DNA of 64,000 nt from Siniperca chuatsi (GCF_020085105.1 NC_058064.1:11438501-11502500); one strand, 5' to 3'. Positions 27,201-40,565 are shown, counted from the stretch's first letter. Program-made: numbers and translations. Notes: generated by a model from the sequence alone, not told the origin.

Positions 27201-29683
27201 CCACGATATAGCCACCTGTGATTGGACAGCCGATATTACAAATTAGAATTTCATTGGCTAACGTGGATGTGGCTCTACCAAATAGCCAGGTCTGATTGGA
27301 TAGAATGTGTGTCCGTCGTTTTGACGCGGTTAGTCATCGTCATTGATATCATGAATTACCAAATTACCAAAGACAATTTTCCACCTTTGTGGACAATAAA
27401 GTTGTATTTTTATCTATTCTGTTCTATATTTATGACGCTTTTTTGTTAAATTCTTAAAGTCGTTCTACACAAATATAAAATTTGTGTAACTTTTGCAACA
27501 TGTTTTTTATTGTCCTAAACATAACCTATTTGGATTTTTATTTGGTGTGAAATCTGTTCATGTGGCATAGATTAAAACTGTGTTCATTTTCCAGCCTCTA
27601 CAATACTATAAGAAGACTGCATCGTTTTTATAATGCTGCTTTAATTGGTAGGTAGCTGCTGTTAATACAGTGTCAATGTTGATCAATCTGACCAAACCAA
27701 TGGAGTCAACTAATTTGCTGTTGCTGATCAGAATTCATATATAACACATATGTTTCCCTGCATGTATAGTACACCCTCGTAGCTTACCTTTTGGAGTTAT
27801 ATCTGTTTTAAACCTGATATTGATATGATCTGTTGTGGAGAAGGGGATGAATTTTCTCATAGTTGTTTAAATAAGACCAGAGGTGAAAAATCCAAATTGT
27901 TAACTTAATTAATAGTGGTCCCTTTCAGTTAAATCAGTCATGGATTAATGTGACCGTACTTCTGTTATGTATGGGTCAGATATATAATCTGGATTATGGT
28001 ACAACCAGAAATAGAAACAAATTTATGATGAAACATCTCCACTAATGGTCACACGTACGTAAGTCTCCTTCCTTGCGGCAGTAGTGCTTTGTTCTAACAG
28101 CAACACTGGTGTTAGTACTTATAGTAGCAGTGGTTATATTATATGAGTGTTACATCATTTGATTCAGTTCATTTAAATTTAATGTAACTGACAAAGTGGT
28201 GAGAAAGAGAGAGAGCAATGGAGGGAAGAACAAATGGTAAATTGGTATTCTGGAGAGAGTTGTCGGGGGACTCAACAGACACTTATGCATGATTAACTGT
28301 CTTCCAATAAACACACACACGGAGAGAAGGGGAATTGAGTTAATTTGTCTTCCTTTCGTTCAACCAGTGACAACAAACAAACCCGTCTATTCAGTCTGAG
28401 GAAGAGGGAGAAGGGACGCTGTCGCTGAGCCAACAAGCTTTCACACAAACTGCTTCTTGTTGCTCTTGTCTTTAAACTTATTTGCTTGTTATCCTCAGTA
28501 AATATTTAATGTTTTCTTTGCTTTCTCCCCCCCCACTTCTGAGTTTCTGTCCTCTTCTTCATTTACCAGACATGAGGGGCACAGTTGATTTTCATGTCTG
28601 ATAAGAGAGCCTTCAGCCCCTGCCTTTGCAATTGTTTTTCTCTTTTCTGTCTCTCTCTCATTTAATTTTATTTCTCCTCTCCTCTCCTCTGCTCTCTTAG
28701 ATGAGACAAAATAAAGTGCAACATGCAGTCTGTCAACAAGCCCTTCACTATGTACTGAATGGGATGGGATGTATGTTTGTTTGTGTTCAGTACATTCGGG
28801 CTGCCACTAATTCATTATCCATTCATCTGATGATTATTTTCTCAACTAAATGATGAATCGTTTGGTCTATAAAATGTCATAAAATAGTAAAAATGTCCAT
28901 CAGAATTTGCTGAGGCCCAAGGTGACGTTTTCAAATGTCTTGTTTTGTCCGACTACCAGTCCAAAACGCAAAGATATTCAGTTGACTCACACATAATCAC
29001 ATATGAGAAGCTGAAACTAGGGAGTTATGTGGCATATTTGCCTGAAAATGTTGTTTAGTAATATTATTTATGTGCCGACAGAATTGTATATAGAGTATTA
29101 TTTGGACCTAATGTTTCCAGTTGATCACTTCGTGTTGCTGAATCATTATGTATGTCTGTGTTTGTGGTGGGATTTGTTTCTCTCTTCCACAGTTCAGTTC
29201 AGGTCAAGTAGACAGAAGAGAGTACACACCAAAGAGTACTATACTGTGTGTGTGTGTGTGTGTGTGTATTATGGTTGTATGGGGAATAATATTTTAAGAT
29301 AGAGTTCCACCCCCTTCTCTCTGTCACTTCCTTTTCTCAGCACTGATTCTGGTTTCTCTGTACTGTATCTGACCCTGACCTCTGACCTCCCTGTGGGGAT
29401 CAATTACATATCATATTAATATCCCCTTTTTCCCCCTTAACCACTCGCTCCTGTCCATCCTCCTTTACTGTCCCTCCCACCGTCTCTATTTCTCTCCTCT
29501 TTGCCTCCTCTCCCCCCCTCTCCTTCTTCTCTTTCTCCCTCTCCGACTACCTCATTTTTCTTACTCCCCTCTTTTATCTCCCTCTCTCTCTTTTCTCTTT
29601 CTGGAATGTGCTGCTCAGAAGCAGCTGAGTGGAGGAATGTTGCTGTAACAAGCCCATACACAACCCCAAGTGAGGGAGGCTCC

Positions 29684-29686
<3 letters not shown>

Positions 29687-29745
<59 letters not shown>
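29687..29745. repeat. (AC)n microsatellite
   Basis: Uninterrupted AC run of nearly 60 bp. Confidence 0.95.
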
Positions 29746-29747
<2 letters not shown>

Positions 29748-29929
29748 GCGCATACACACTATCTTTCACTTCATGACATTTGTTCTTTGACTTTCTTCCT
29801 CGCTGCTAAACGATAAACTCCCTCCTTCCTCTGCCCCATGTTCTGTCTTTCACACATGTGCGCCTACAGTAGAGGGCAGAGCATGAAGCTGCATGTTTGA
29901 AAACGTAGCAGAATGAGTATATCTGGTCT

Positions 29930-29971
<42 letters not shown>

Positions 29972-30231
29972 ACATACACAGAAAAAGAGAGAGATAGATA
30001 GAACGTGAGCCTGCCTGTTGCAGTAATGAAGTAGGGTGAAAATGTCTGCCCTCAGGATAGAGGAATGACTCAGTGGTATGTTACACAACGCCGCCATGCC
30101 TCCCTCTGTTACAGACTTCAGAATTCATTCATATACAGAGAGAAAAACCTGAATAAAAGTGTGGGGAACCATAACCAATGCAGATACCTCCATACATGTG
30201 ACATCAGTTTGAAAACGATGAAAACCATATG

Positions 30232-30440
30232 CTATGGCCTTTGCAGTCAACACATATCAACCTAATTGAACACCCATGGGAGATTTTGGAGAGATATGTA
30301 ATAAAGTGCCCTCCACCTCCATCATCAAAACACCTAATGGGAGAATATCTTTTGGAGGAATGGTGTTCATCCTCCAGTAGAGCTCCAGAAGAACTTGTGT
30401 TGTGGTGGCCCAACGCCTTATTAAGACACTCTGTGTACGC
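30232..30440 (+). mobile_element. 3' remnant of a Tc1/mariner-like transposon
   Basis: The sequence still resembles the end of a Tc1-type transposase (GGCCTTTGCAGTCAACACA, then GAACACCCATGGGAGATTTT, and later GTGGTGGCCCAACGCCTTA). The frame is broken by indels. A sister remnant is at 60095-60290. No inverted terminal repeats are recognisable. Confidence 0.55.
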
Positions 30441-32824
30441 TTTTCCTTCAGTCTATCACCAGTCTGTATCTGGAACTGGCTGATGGAAAAACACAGAAAG
30501 AAAAGAGAAGAGGAAACTGGGAAATGTTTCAGTCTGGTGGCCCAGAAAGTGTCATCTCTAATACTGAATTCAGCATTACCGAAACCAGTGGGGGAAGAAG
30601 TTTTGAGGTCCTTTACATAAAAGTAATAAGTAATGTAGTAATGAGTAAAAAGCACAATATTTCCCTATGAAATGTAGTGCAGTAGAAGAATACAGTATCA
30701 TATCATTTAAATGGTCAAGTAATTGTACTTGTGTAAATGTACTTTCCACCTCTGATTGATAATTTTTCTCAGTAATTTTATCTCAATGCTTTTGTTATCT
30801 GCAAAAAAAATCTACATATATATATTACCTGAATTTTACACAAAACAAACAAACAAACAAAACAAAAGTCAACATTACTGTATCATTATCATTATTATCT
30901 GTGTGATATGAGTGTAGAAAACGTGTGTGTGCGAGGGTGAGAGTGTGTGCAGAGTGGACCGAGTGGCGAGGTGGGTGATGTGGCACTGCTCGGCCTTCCT
31001 GCGTGTGTTCTCGCAGCAACACCCTCAGTGTAACCCTTCCCTCAACAGATTCCAGCCAGCCTGTCTCTGTCTTCACCAATGTCACACACACACGGGCGCA
31101 AGTGCATACAAACACACAGACACACACACACTGGCAGGCAGCCAGAGATTGGCGGTTGGACGCTCTGTCAGATTTAGACACATAATTACTGTCCTAGCTT
31201 TTGAGAGCAGTATATGTGTGTTTGTCTCTGTGTCTATCTAAGTGTGTTAGACACAGTGTTTTACATGGAGTGTATTTATGTCAGTGACACTAGTGCAGAG
31301 CTTCCCCTGCTTGTATATTGACACCAATATTGTAAATGGACCTGGCATACAGTCCAAGGAGACAGTAGACAACAAGTCACACAAGACTGTAGATTACACA
31401 GGGAGATATATATAAAAAAGATTCTATCAATCATTTTGGTGTGAGTGTCTTTTTCTAAAATTAGGACGACCATCATGGCTTAGAAACACTGTTTTAAGAC
31501 GATTCCAGTCACTGCAGAGTAACTTATTATTGACTGGCGCCACCAAGTGGGCAACATTTGCAAGTTGCAGTGCAAACATCACTTAAAGCTGATGTTTTGA
31601 GGAAGAAAATGTGAGGGCAGTGAAGGAAAAATCAGTTGGTTCAGTAAGTACGAGTATAATCTCATGGTATATACTGTATTATATTGGTCAAACATTTGTC
31701 CTTGAATGAACGACAATTATAGTATCTGACCCAACGTGACAAAGTACTCACATCATGTTAGATAAGATGCGTTTTCTTTTTTTGCTTTTGTTCTCATTTA
31801 TTCTTTTCTAAAAAATGGTTCTTTTTAATGTTCTTCTTTATTGTTGTGTTTGTTTTCACTTTTATTGTTCACTCTTTCATTTACGCAATCAGTTAACTTA
31901 TTTCCTGATGTTGATATTTGGTTTGTTCTCCGTTTTTTCTTGCTTTAAAATTATTATTATTATTATTTTATGTGGAGCTCCCAAAAACTGGGCTACCCAC
32001 TTTGTGGAAGCTAATGGGGCTCAAAGTAAAGAATAACAAAGAGTAGATTACTATTTTATAGATGAGTAATCTACTATGGCCTGATATTTTACTGTTTGGT
32101 GTTTAAAATCTTGTACAATATTAATTTATAAATAATTTTTTTATTTATTATTTCAGCTGATTATATTTCAGTTGCATTTTTCTTAGTAAAATGGGACTTC
32201 TGTAGAGGACAGCAGCCTTGAATTTGTCTTCACATTTGTTTGCTTCACATTAGTTATATGTCATTGCGTTGTTTTACTACAGCAGTATTTTCAATATTTT
32301 ATTTGGATTACAAGGCATCTTACCCACTGCAGAGCTGATGTTTATTTCAGTCTTACTTATACAGCATTTTCAATGGCAAATAAGGAGTTTGATAGACAAC
32401 CTCTCTAAATCTGGTTTCACTGAAAAGAGGCATTAAGATACACTGTAAGTGGAAAAAGAACTACTTTGAAATAAAAACAGACACTGAAGATGTCACTTTG
32501 AATCTTCATTCTGAAAATAAGAATGCCGGTTTAACCTGGGATATAATGGGATATATTTGAATGATTAATTGTTTATTGTCACAGTTTATATATTTAATAC
32601 TGGCCTATTTCCATAACAGGCCTCAGCGGAACGTACACAGGGAACGTACAGGTAGAACTCTGATGTCATATCTGCTCTTTCATGTGTTCCATGTTTCTCA
32701 GTTCATTATTCCACATTCACAGCTACTGAACACATCGTATCTGCAAACTGCATATTGATCCTCATATATTCTGAGAGACTTTTACCTGAGCTATTTCAGT
32801 TCTCTGTACTGTCAGACTGAAACC

Positions 32825-34530
32825 ATGAGCGACAAGAAGCAAAGGTAAGAAATTCAGTGAATGCAATCCTTCAGTATTACAGTAACACGGGTTAACCTCT
32901 CTGAACTTTCTCACCAGGCGACTGCCGAAAATCGGAGAAAAACGGGAGAAGAGAGAAAATGCAAGTGATGTGAACCCAAACAAAAAGGTTTGTACAAGAT
33001 TACACTGTAGCTCCCTCTGTATTTCATTTACTCTCACACTTAAAATACATTTCTATCAATGTACCTCTTATTCTGTATTGTTTCTTTATCTTGATTCTTT
33101 TTCTACATTTGTTCTTTTTTGCTGTTACTTTTGTTTGTTTTTGGTCTCAATCTAAAATTTGTTTGTCTAAAAGCCATAATTGAGACCAGTTTGATCTTTT
33201 TCTTTCCAAACAGTAACTTACGGTAACACACGGCAACTTCAGTTGTGTGTTTCATGCCTCAAAGCTGTTATGTTTTGTATATACAAACTATATGTCTGGT
33301 CAAACATAGTTTCTTCATTTTGTGCATTATCCAACACAATATTTTAATGTATTTTATATTTTGTGACACATACCAGGTTCATACAGGAGATGTCCATGGC
33401 CTCCTGACATCACATGTGTCCAGGCCTGTTGCACACAGATGCACCCAGCCAGAAATTGGCAATGGCTGGCTGCTGAAACAACACATAGGCATCATAATGG
33501 TAAGTCTACCTATTTAAATAATTACAAAACAAATTTATGTTGCACTACATAGTTACAGTATTACATTTGGTTGATCACTAATACAATTGTGTTTATTAAG
33601 GCCAGTAGTATTTACAGTAGTGGTGGGGGGTAGAGAAGAGTTAAACATTATTATTAGAAACGAAAAAAACCCTAATATTTGTGGAAGGTATTTAGCAAGT
33701 TGTCCCTCCCTCTGACATTCCTCCTGTTTTTCTTTCTTCTTTTTTCTACTGTATAAAATAGCAGCAAACAGGTAGTGGCGAACTGGTTTCAACCCACCTT
33801 CCCCCATTACCAGTTAAAGCTGTTGCCCAGCAGCAGGTCAAGAAGTTGAGCAAACGCTCCTCAGCCTCCAGACATGGCTTTGTCACCCGGTTACCTGCAG
33901 GTGAGAAGAGCTGTTCAATCAATCTGACATCAATCTGAAGCACTCAACTTTATGCATTTTACCAGAGAGACACAAATAGTTCTTAATTTTTCTGTTATGA
34001 AACAATCAAAAGGACAATATAAATATTAGCCTTCTGGTGCCATATTGTCAGCTTTATATAGCTCGAGTATAACCTGAACCAGGGTACTTGCAGTATTTCA
34101 TATTTCTCAGTCAAACCTATAACGTTTTACTGACATATTTTTCTATAATTCTCATTCAGTTGTCAAACAAGACTACAGCAACAAGGAAGGCAGTCATCTG
34201 AGACGGGACAGACTGATGCCTGTACATCTGCCCCCGACTGAAAATATGACCCAGTCCAGCTCCAGCAGCTCCTGGTCAGCCGGACACAAACCTGACACGG
34301 CTGTCCTCAGGCCAACCACAGGGCTGAAAAACCTCTGCAGGCTGCCTGATATTAAAAACGCTCAAGTTAAGTGCTCCAGGTCAAAGAGCGGGAATCTGCA
34401 CAGACTGCCATGTGGACTGCCGAGGAAAGAGGAACTTGAGAAGAACCTCAAGCTGCCTCCAATTGCAAACGCGCAGAGGGCTAAGAGTCCCAAAGCGGAC
34501 ATAGCAAAGAAAAAGAAGAAAATTATATGA
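32825..34530 (+). CDS. Uncharacterised basic protein with LP-x-I repeats, five coding exons
   Basis: I do not recognise this gene. Exons are 32825-32844, 32918-32987, 33377-33499, 33762-33900 and 34160-34530 (stop TGA at 34528). All have GT/AG sites and compatible phases (2, 0, 0, 1), giving about 240 aa. The start ATG has an AACCATGA context, and an ATTAAA polyadenylation signal lies at 34616. The protein is rich in Lys, Arg and Ser with no signal peptide or membrane segment. It repeats a short motif: RLPKIGE near the N-terminus, then RLPDIKNAQ, HRLPCGLP and KLPPIANAQ in the last exon, ending in a Lys tract. That suggests a disordered protein with repeated short linear motifs, perhaps nuclear. 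The exon 4 acceptor is a NAGNAG site, so an isoform lacking one Gln is possible. It could be a fast-evolving teleost gene; no function is claimed. Confidence 0.65.
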
Positions 34531-34615
34531 ACATGTAAATCATCTAATTTCTCCCATCAACTTTAAACTTTCTTACATCAATTGTGTTGCTGCTACCTTT
34601 ATGCATTGTATTTAT

Positions 34616-34621
34616 ATTAAA
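34616..34621 (+). terminator. Polyadenylation signal ATTAAA for the 32825-34530 gene
   Basis: ATTAAA lies about 85 nt after the stop codon, a normal distance for a short 3'UTR. Confidence 0.5.
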
Positions 34622-35254
34622 CATGTATTACCAAATCACCAGATCATTCTTTTTTCTTTTTTATGTATAAAACTCCATAACTTACTCCATGTTTAAGTAC
34701 TCTGCTTTAATACTCATGGAGTAACTCAGCATTAATCAATTTGTTGATTCAGCAAATGGCCAAATGAAACATATGATTATGTTCCAAGTGACAAAGCCCT
34801 CTAGTGTCCCAAGTAATTAGGCCTCTTGTCCATTAGGAGCAAAGAAGGAAGTAGTGTAACGTTGTAGAGCCACAAAGTCCACAAAGGGCGGAGGGTGGGG
34901 AGGCTGAGGTTGAGGTATAGGTCAACAGTTTGTTTCTAGTTTCCTACACCGAAAGTCGGTGTTGGTTTCTTTTAACCATGACCACAATCGTTTCAAGTAG
35001 TGAAACGATTTAGTAGGTACAACCCAAACCATGATCTTTCCCTAACCCTAAGCAAGTCGTTTTTGTGTTAAAACTGAACCAAACCTTAACTTTAGCCGTG
35101 CCAGCGTAGAGGTGGAAATTGTGAATCACTTTGCTGATTCTGATCGTTTTGTTCATTTCAGTTCAGAGATTCATGTCACCGACTATGTGTAGTTTGTTCA
35201 CTTTTTTTCTAAACTAAGCAAACACATCACCAGTCATAACGCCGTGACGTAATA

Positions 35255-35510
35255 TTCAGTATGTTGCCTGTTCATGAACACGAAGGAGTCTTTATGAAGG
35301 TTTATGATTGTTGTCATTAAGTGAATAATGTTGAATAATGTTGTCATAACAAAGACATCTCAAACAATGTCAGCTTTGCATTAAAAGTGACATAACTGAC
35401 CGAATGACACTTAATGACAACAGTCATAAACCTTCATAAAGACTCCTTCTTGTTCATGACAGGTGTCATGTCAGTCTTATGAAGCCACTTTCAAATAAAG
35501 TGTTACCGAC
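35255..35510. repeat. Palindromic MITE-like repeat
   Basis: GGAGTCTTTATGAAGGTTTATGA near 35285 is repeated in inverted orientation near 35425-35447 (TCATAAACCTTCATAAAGACTCC). The halves enclose a short centre. The arms also share TTGTTCATGA/TTCATGAACA ends. It has no coding capacity. Confidence 0.8.
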
Positions 35511-35669
35511 ATTTCTTGGCATTATTCACCCTCCATACAAAGGTGGAGTCTTCTTGACGGTCAGGGACTTCGGTTTCCTCCTCCTCTCTGTTCACATTGA
35601 AACATATGTCCGGGTCATTCAGTGGTCGTTTTCCTCCTGAAGCAGCTGGAGAATTAAAATTGTGAAGAC

Positions 35670-37723
35670 ATGGCTGCTGAGATGGGTGACATCGAAGATA
35701 CATTTTTCAGGAAGTTGAACAATTTCATCCTGCGGACTGCAACGTTGCTGGTGATGAGTAATATTTGCAGTAAGTATTCACCTTACAATTAAATACATAG
35801 ATGGATAGACTTGTTGTGTTTGCTTTGAATTTTAGTAACTTTATATCAGCCTAATAAATATTTATTATTAATTTAATCACATTTTAATAACTCTACTACT
35901 ACTATGCAGTTGAAAGTATATATTGTCTATCTCAGAGAAATAAATGTGTTTAATTATCTTCAGTGGTGGAGGAAGTATTCAAATCCTTTAGCTACTTAAG
36001 CAATACCACTATTTAATCAATATTATATGTTTTGTATTAGAAATCTTAAATCTGATAAAAAGTAAATATAGCTGCCAGATACGTGTAGAGGAGTAAAAAG
36101 TACATTTCCCTCAAAAAGTAGTCATCTAGAAGCAGTATCACTTTGAAATACCTAAGTAAAGTGTAAACATCTCAAAATCGATTGCTATTTCTATCTTTGT
36201 GCGTACACATAGCTTTTATTGTGAATCTACACAGATTGTTATGCATCTGGCCCCAGCTGTCTGTGAACACCAAACCAAAACCGGTCACAGCATTGAATGG
36301 GAAAGGGTCAAAGGTCATTGACCAGAAGTTAGTGGATTTCCGGACAAAGCTCAAGAAGGACATTCACATGCGATGCCAGAGACCATCTCTGATCAGAGAC
36401 AGGTCACGTGCAGACACGTCCCCGCATATACGAAGTTTCACACCTGGGTTACGTGAGCAACTCCATCCACTGAGGAAGATCATGAAATGTGGTTGAATAT
36501 TCAAAAAGCTACTAAGTGGACCTTGAGTTAAGATTTTTCTTTTGTCAAACTGAACTAGCAAGTTTCAGAAATGGTAACAGTGGAAATATAGCAGGGTTCA
36601 TTAGTCGTCCATCTGCAGGAGGCAAATAATTGCAGGTGTTCGTCTTTCTATTTGCCTCTAGGAGATAAAAGAGTTTCAGAAGCGCTACTTGGCTCTGCTG
36701 ACAGATACACCAGGAAACACACAAAACCAGTTGACTGACACAACCTGCCATATACTCAACAATGTGTACCGCTGGCAGGCTGAGGTAAGACAGGAAATTT
36801 GTCTTTTAGGATGTAAAATTTACTGTAAGGAAAACAATCTTTTGTCTGATAGGACTGAAAGAAAATAATTTGGACAGTCATGGTGTTGTGCTGGATTTTA
36901 AAGCGGCTATAATTGATATTTTACATGTATTACAATGTATATGACAATGTGACAATGTGAAAGAGGTCCCTTGTAGAGATGAATCTACAAAGAATTTATC
37001 ACCTGAATCTGCAGCTCTCCGCAGCTTTACAGAGCTTTATAGCGACTGTTTTACAATTTACTGTGTTGGTTCTCTCTCGTCGCTCTCATAGCGTCGTTTT
37101 CGGCCCGAGGCAGGCAGGTGTTTTCAGTGAAAGAGCTAAAAAAAAAAAAAACACTGTACACTACCTGCTCAGCAAACAGCAGACAGACACAGTTAGCGAA
37201 CTAGCTGGTATACATAGTGGAGCATTTAGCAGCTAAAGAGCCCAAGATTTCTCTTAGGCGCTGGAAGAGACCAAAAACAGAGCTAAAAGAGAGAGTAAAT
37301 ATTGGGTTTACATTCGCCAGGTGGCCAAAACGTGACTTATAAAGAAATGCTAATGTTGCTCTGTAACTGCTAGATGCGTAAATACGCAACTGTTAGCTAA
37401 AAGTTTGCCATATCAACCTAAAAGGGGATGATGATATGTCAATGTTTTGTTCACAACTTGTTTCTGCAGTAGTTGCAGATTTAAAGAAAGTTCTTAACTA
37501 CTGGCGTTTCATACTGTCAGCCATTGTACATGTGTTCTTGCAGTTTATGACATTTAAACATAAGTAAAGCACATTTCTAAGTAGCTCTAAATCACCTCTG
37601 GTTGTGTGTGTGTGCGCACTCCAGTTTGGGTGTTGTGTTGACTCCAAGGCTACCAAGACTGGAAGTCCTCGATCCCAGACTCCTGCTTGTGTGACGGAGA
37701 GGACGACAGCTCCGGATGTGTGA
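35670..37723 (+). CDS. Candidate uncharacterised multi-exon gene
   Basis: Tentative model: exon 1 35670-35769 (MAAEMGDIEDTFF..., donor GTAAGT), exon 2 36213-36452, exon 3 about 36672-36784 (or from 36662; donor GTAAGA) and exon 4 37625-37723 (stop TGA). Phases join if exon 2 starts after the AG at 36211-36212 and ends at the GTGAGC donor. The exon 2 to 3 junction is the weakest point, since an earlier acceptor at 36661 gives another phase. Exon 2 may instead simply run to the TGA at 36494-36496. The N-terminus carries a hydrophobic stretch (ATLLVMSNICTFIV) that could be a membrane or signal-anchor segment. The middle is basic and the C-terminal end is short and polar. A GTGAGT donor overlaps the proposed stop, so a further exon is possible. 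I do not recognise the family. It lies in the same orientation as, and about 1.1 kb downstream of, the gene at 32825-34530. Confidence 0.4.
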
Positions 37724-37749
37724 GTCATTCACCCTTCAAACGGACACAG

Positions 37750-39740
37750 AGCTGGTAAGGTAATATCAGCACTTACAGATCAACTGGTGTGATCTCACAA
37801 GTAAAATCATTTTTAACAAGATTAATGATTATAGATACGGTGGGTTAATTAAATATAGAAATGTTGGTGTTGGTGAATGCACAGAAAAAAAACAAAAAAG
37901 TAAATGTAGCAACTACTGGATTGGAATGCTATGAGATTTTGTGCGGACACTCATTGTTCCCAGAGGATGAATCCTACAGATTTTGGTGATCTACTGACTT
38001 TCTCTCTAGTGCCACAATGAGGTTGACATTTTTGTTTTTTATTGAAATATCTCAACAACTAATGGATGGATTGGCATGAAATTAGGTACAGACATTCATG
38101 GTCACCAGAGGATGAATTGTAAAGACTTTGATCCCCTGATTTTTTTTCTAACACCGTCATCAGGTCAAATTTTTCATTTGTCCAATACTTTGGTTTACAA
38201 AGAAATGCCTGCAAAAGACTTTCCTATCAGCCTCAGCTGTACTTTGTGTTTAGCGCTAATTAGCAAATGTAAGCATGCTAACATGGTGAACATGGTAAAC
38301 ACTACCTTCTAAACATCAGCATGTCAGCGTTGTCATTGTGAGCATGTTAGTATGCTTGATATGCTAATGCTAGCCTTTAGCTCAAGTACAGTCTCAGTGA
38401 ACCGCAAATATAGCTTTAGACTCTTCTATTCTAGTGCCATCATCAGGTCAAAATTTAAAAAAGTCAGGAGATGATCAAAATCATTAGGATACATCGCCTT
38501 GGAGCCATAAATGTACAAAATTTCATGGCAGTACATCCAATAGTTGTTGAGATATTTCAGCCTGGACCAAAGTGGTGGACCAACCAACAGACACAGACAT
38601 CCCTGCACAAACTGGAAGGGTCCGTTGTTTTCCAGCTCAGCTTTCCAACAAACTTGTAGACCATAAATGTAATGAAAAGCTTGTACCTTCCTGCTTCAGT
38701 GTCTGATACAATATTAGCATGACAAACTTATGGCCTTACAACAGGAAGTTGTTGCCTGGCAGCAATCCCATCATTACACTTCAACTAATCTAATCCAGGC
38801 AGAGCAGGAAGCTCTGGCTGGCTGCAGTTAATGTTAACAGCAGTAAATCATTTAGAGTCTGTGTGGGTGAGAGAGAGCTGGTATGGAATTGATCACTGCA
38901 GGCTAGTAATATAAGACAAAACACATTTTTTGTGCATATTTTTCTACACATAAGTTACATTTAGTTTCAAGTACTCAGATCCTTTACTTAAAGCGGCTAT
39001 AGTAGATCTTTTTTATAATAACAATGTATCACTGTTTTTGTTTTTAGATGATCATATGTTTGGAATGTAAAATCTTAACCTGTAATGTATCTATTAATTA
39101 CAGCTGCCAGATAAATGGTGGTGTGAAAACAAAACATTTGCTGCTAAAATGCAGTGGAGTAGAAATATAAAGTAACATAATGTTGACATACTCAAGTAAG
39201 GTCAAAGTACCTCAGAAGTCTACTTTATAGTACTTCAGTTACTTTCCACAACTGTGTCTGGATCTAATCTTGATTGTAAACCAGAAAACACCCAGATGCT
39301 ATCTTCTTGCTGCACTAATCCCAGTGTAAAAGAATCATTTAGTCATTTAATCTTAATCAAATTTCTGTCAAAGAACCCTGATTCTGTAAGGAAACAGATA
39401 CAACACCTTGACTAAATAGCCTACGTATTGCTTTGGTTTTACCTCACCTTTTAGGTTACTGTATAGACAGAGCATTTTTATGCAGATCTGTACCTCTCAA
39501 CTGTTCTGCAGGGATGATAATATGGTGCATTTGTCTGGTCTTATCAAGCACTGAATGTACTGTACTTTATAGCTAACTGTTATATGGTTGTTACACTTTA
39601 ATTTCACGTTCTGATTGTGTTACTTTTGTTTCCATTATGGTTCTAGTGTACAGACCACAATCTCGAACACTCGTGGATGAACATTTCATGCAAAAAATAC
39701 AAATAAGTAAATAAAAACACAACAAATCACAGAAATAAAT
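37750..39740. other. Intergenic interval filled by repeats
   Basis: Mostly interspersed repeats: an element at about 38042-38567 and the 'aagtacctcag...cttcagttactttcca' type repeat near 38960-39250. No exon with splice support was seen. It lies between converging genes on opposite strands. Confidence 0.55.
38042..38567. repeat. Teleost repeat with inverted ends
   Basis: The left end GAAATATCTCAACAACTAATGG is matched by an inverted right end (CCAATAGTTGTTGAGATATTTC at about 38539-38560). The interior contains 'catgctaacatg'-type motifs common in teleost repeats. It is non-coding. Confidence 0.7.
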
Positions 39741-39760
39741 CCTCAATCAAACATTTCAAG

Positions 39761-39766
39761 TTTATT
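39761..39766 (-). terminator. Polyadenylation signal AATAAA of the tinf2/Myb-array transcript
   Basis: TTTATT on the plus strand reads AATAAA on the transcribed strand. It is followed downstream by T- and GT-rich sequence and lies about 800 nt after the proposed stop codon (40566). The 3'UTR would include the CA repeat at 40265-40300. Confidence 0.5.
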
Positions 39767-40263
39767 TTAATGAATGTGACAAAACCTCTACATGTTTGTG
39801 AAAAAAATGTGCTTCAATAAAGTTTAACATATTTAAAGTAAACTGTAAAAAATTGGAATACATACGTAAACAATAATTTAAATAAATTAAATTCTGGACA
39901 AGATCAACTCATACCGTGTAAAAATTAAGACCATCACAAACATTATAAACAAGTGCAAAGACAGAAGATTTAACAAGTGAGACCTGAATTAAGACCAAAA
40001 AGCAAGTGTATGCTGTGGTTAAGGTAAGAGAGGCCTTCTGTGTATTTCTTTTTGCGTGTGCTTTGAGTCACTCACTTTTAGTCCAAGTACAAAATAATGA
40101 AATACTAGTAAAAACATGTCTTTTGGAGGAGCACAGCATTTTGTGTGACTCCCACCAGGTCAAGATCAAAGATCCACTTTTGTTCCTCGAGCCCTGAGCT
40201 TCCTGGTTTTAGTGTCATGGCTCTATCGTAAATAATCACAAAGACACACTGGTGGAGGGACGC

Positions 40264-40264
<1 letters not shown>

Positions 40265-40300
<36 letters not shown>
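40265..40300. repeat. (AC)n microsatellite in the putative 3'UTR
   Basis: AC run on the plus strand; it would appear as a UG run in the 3'UTR of the minus-strand transcript. Confidence 0.85.
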
Positions 40301-40303
<3 letters not shown>

Positions 40304-40565
40304 AACACACACAAACACCACTACAAACTGCAGCAGGTCTGTGTGTATGAAGAATGTAAAAGTATTTGAAGTATATACAGAGACAAACGTAGATCTGAGT
40401 GAGCCTGGACAGGCTCTCTTCTGTCATCTGGAAACAACTGCACAACACAGCCGTTACAAAAACAGTTTCAGCATGAATGTCCTTGTTTTTTCTCTTCTGG
40501 ATGTTCCTCTGTCAACCTGCAGCTGCTGTGTCCTCTTTGATTTCACTCTACGATGATAGACAGTT

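Larger units (their letters stand above)
27200..32824. other. Intergenic region upstream of ptpn12, repeat-rich
   Basis: Lies between the ptpn12 5' end and the plus-strand gene at 32825. It holds a teleost repeat at 28795-29030, CA microsatellites at 29687-29745 and 29933-29966, a Tc1-like remnant at 30232-30440 and another interspersed repeat at 30590-30760. It also has an ATT run near 31950. I see no supported exon. Confidence 0.6.

Noticed and set aside
29437..29776. Open frames on both strands across another CA repeat
   Set aside because: Low-complexity translation of repeat and pyrimidine-rich sequence only.
35270..35450. Long inverted repeat as a structured RNA gene
   Set aside because: It is a common palindromic MITE-type repeat with matching arms, so no separate RNA function is needed.
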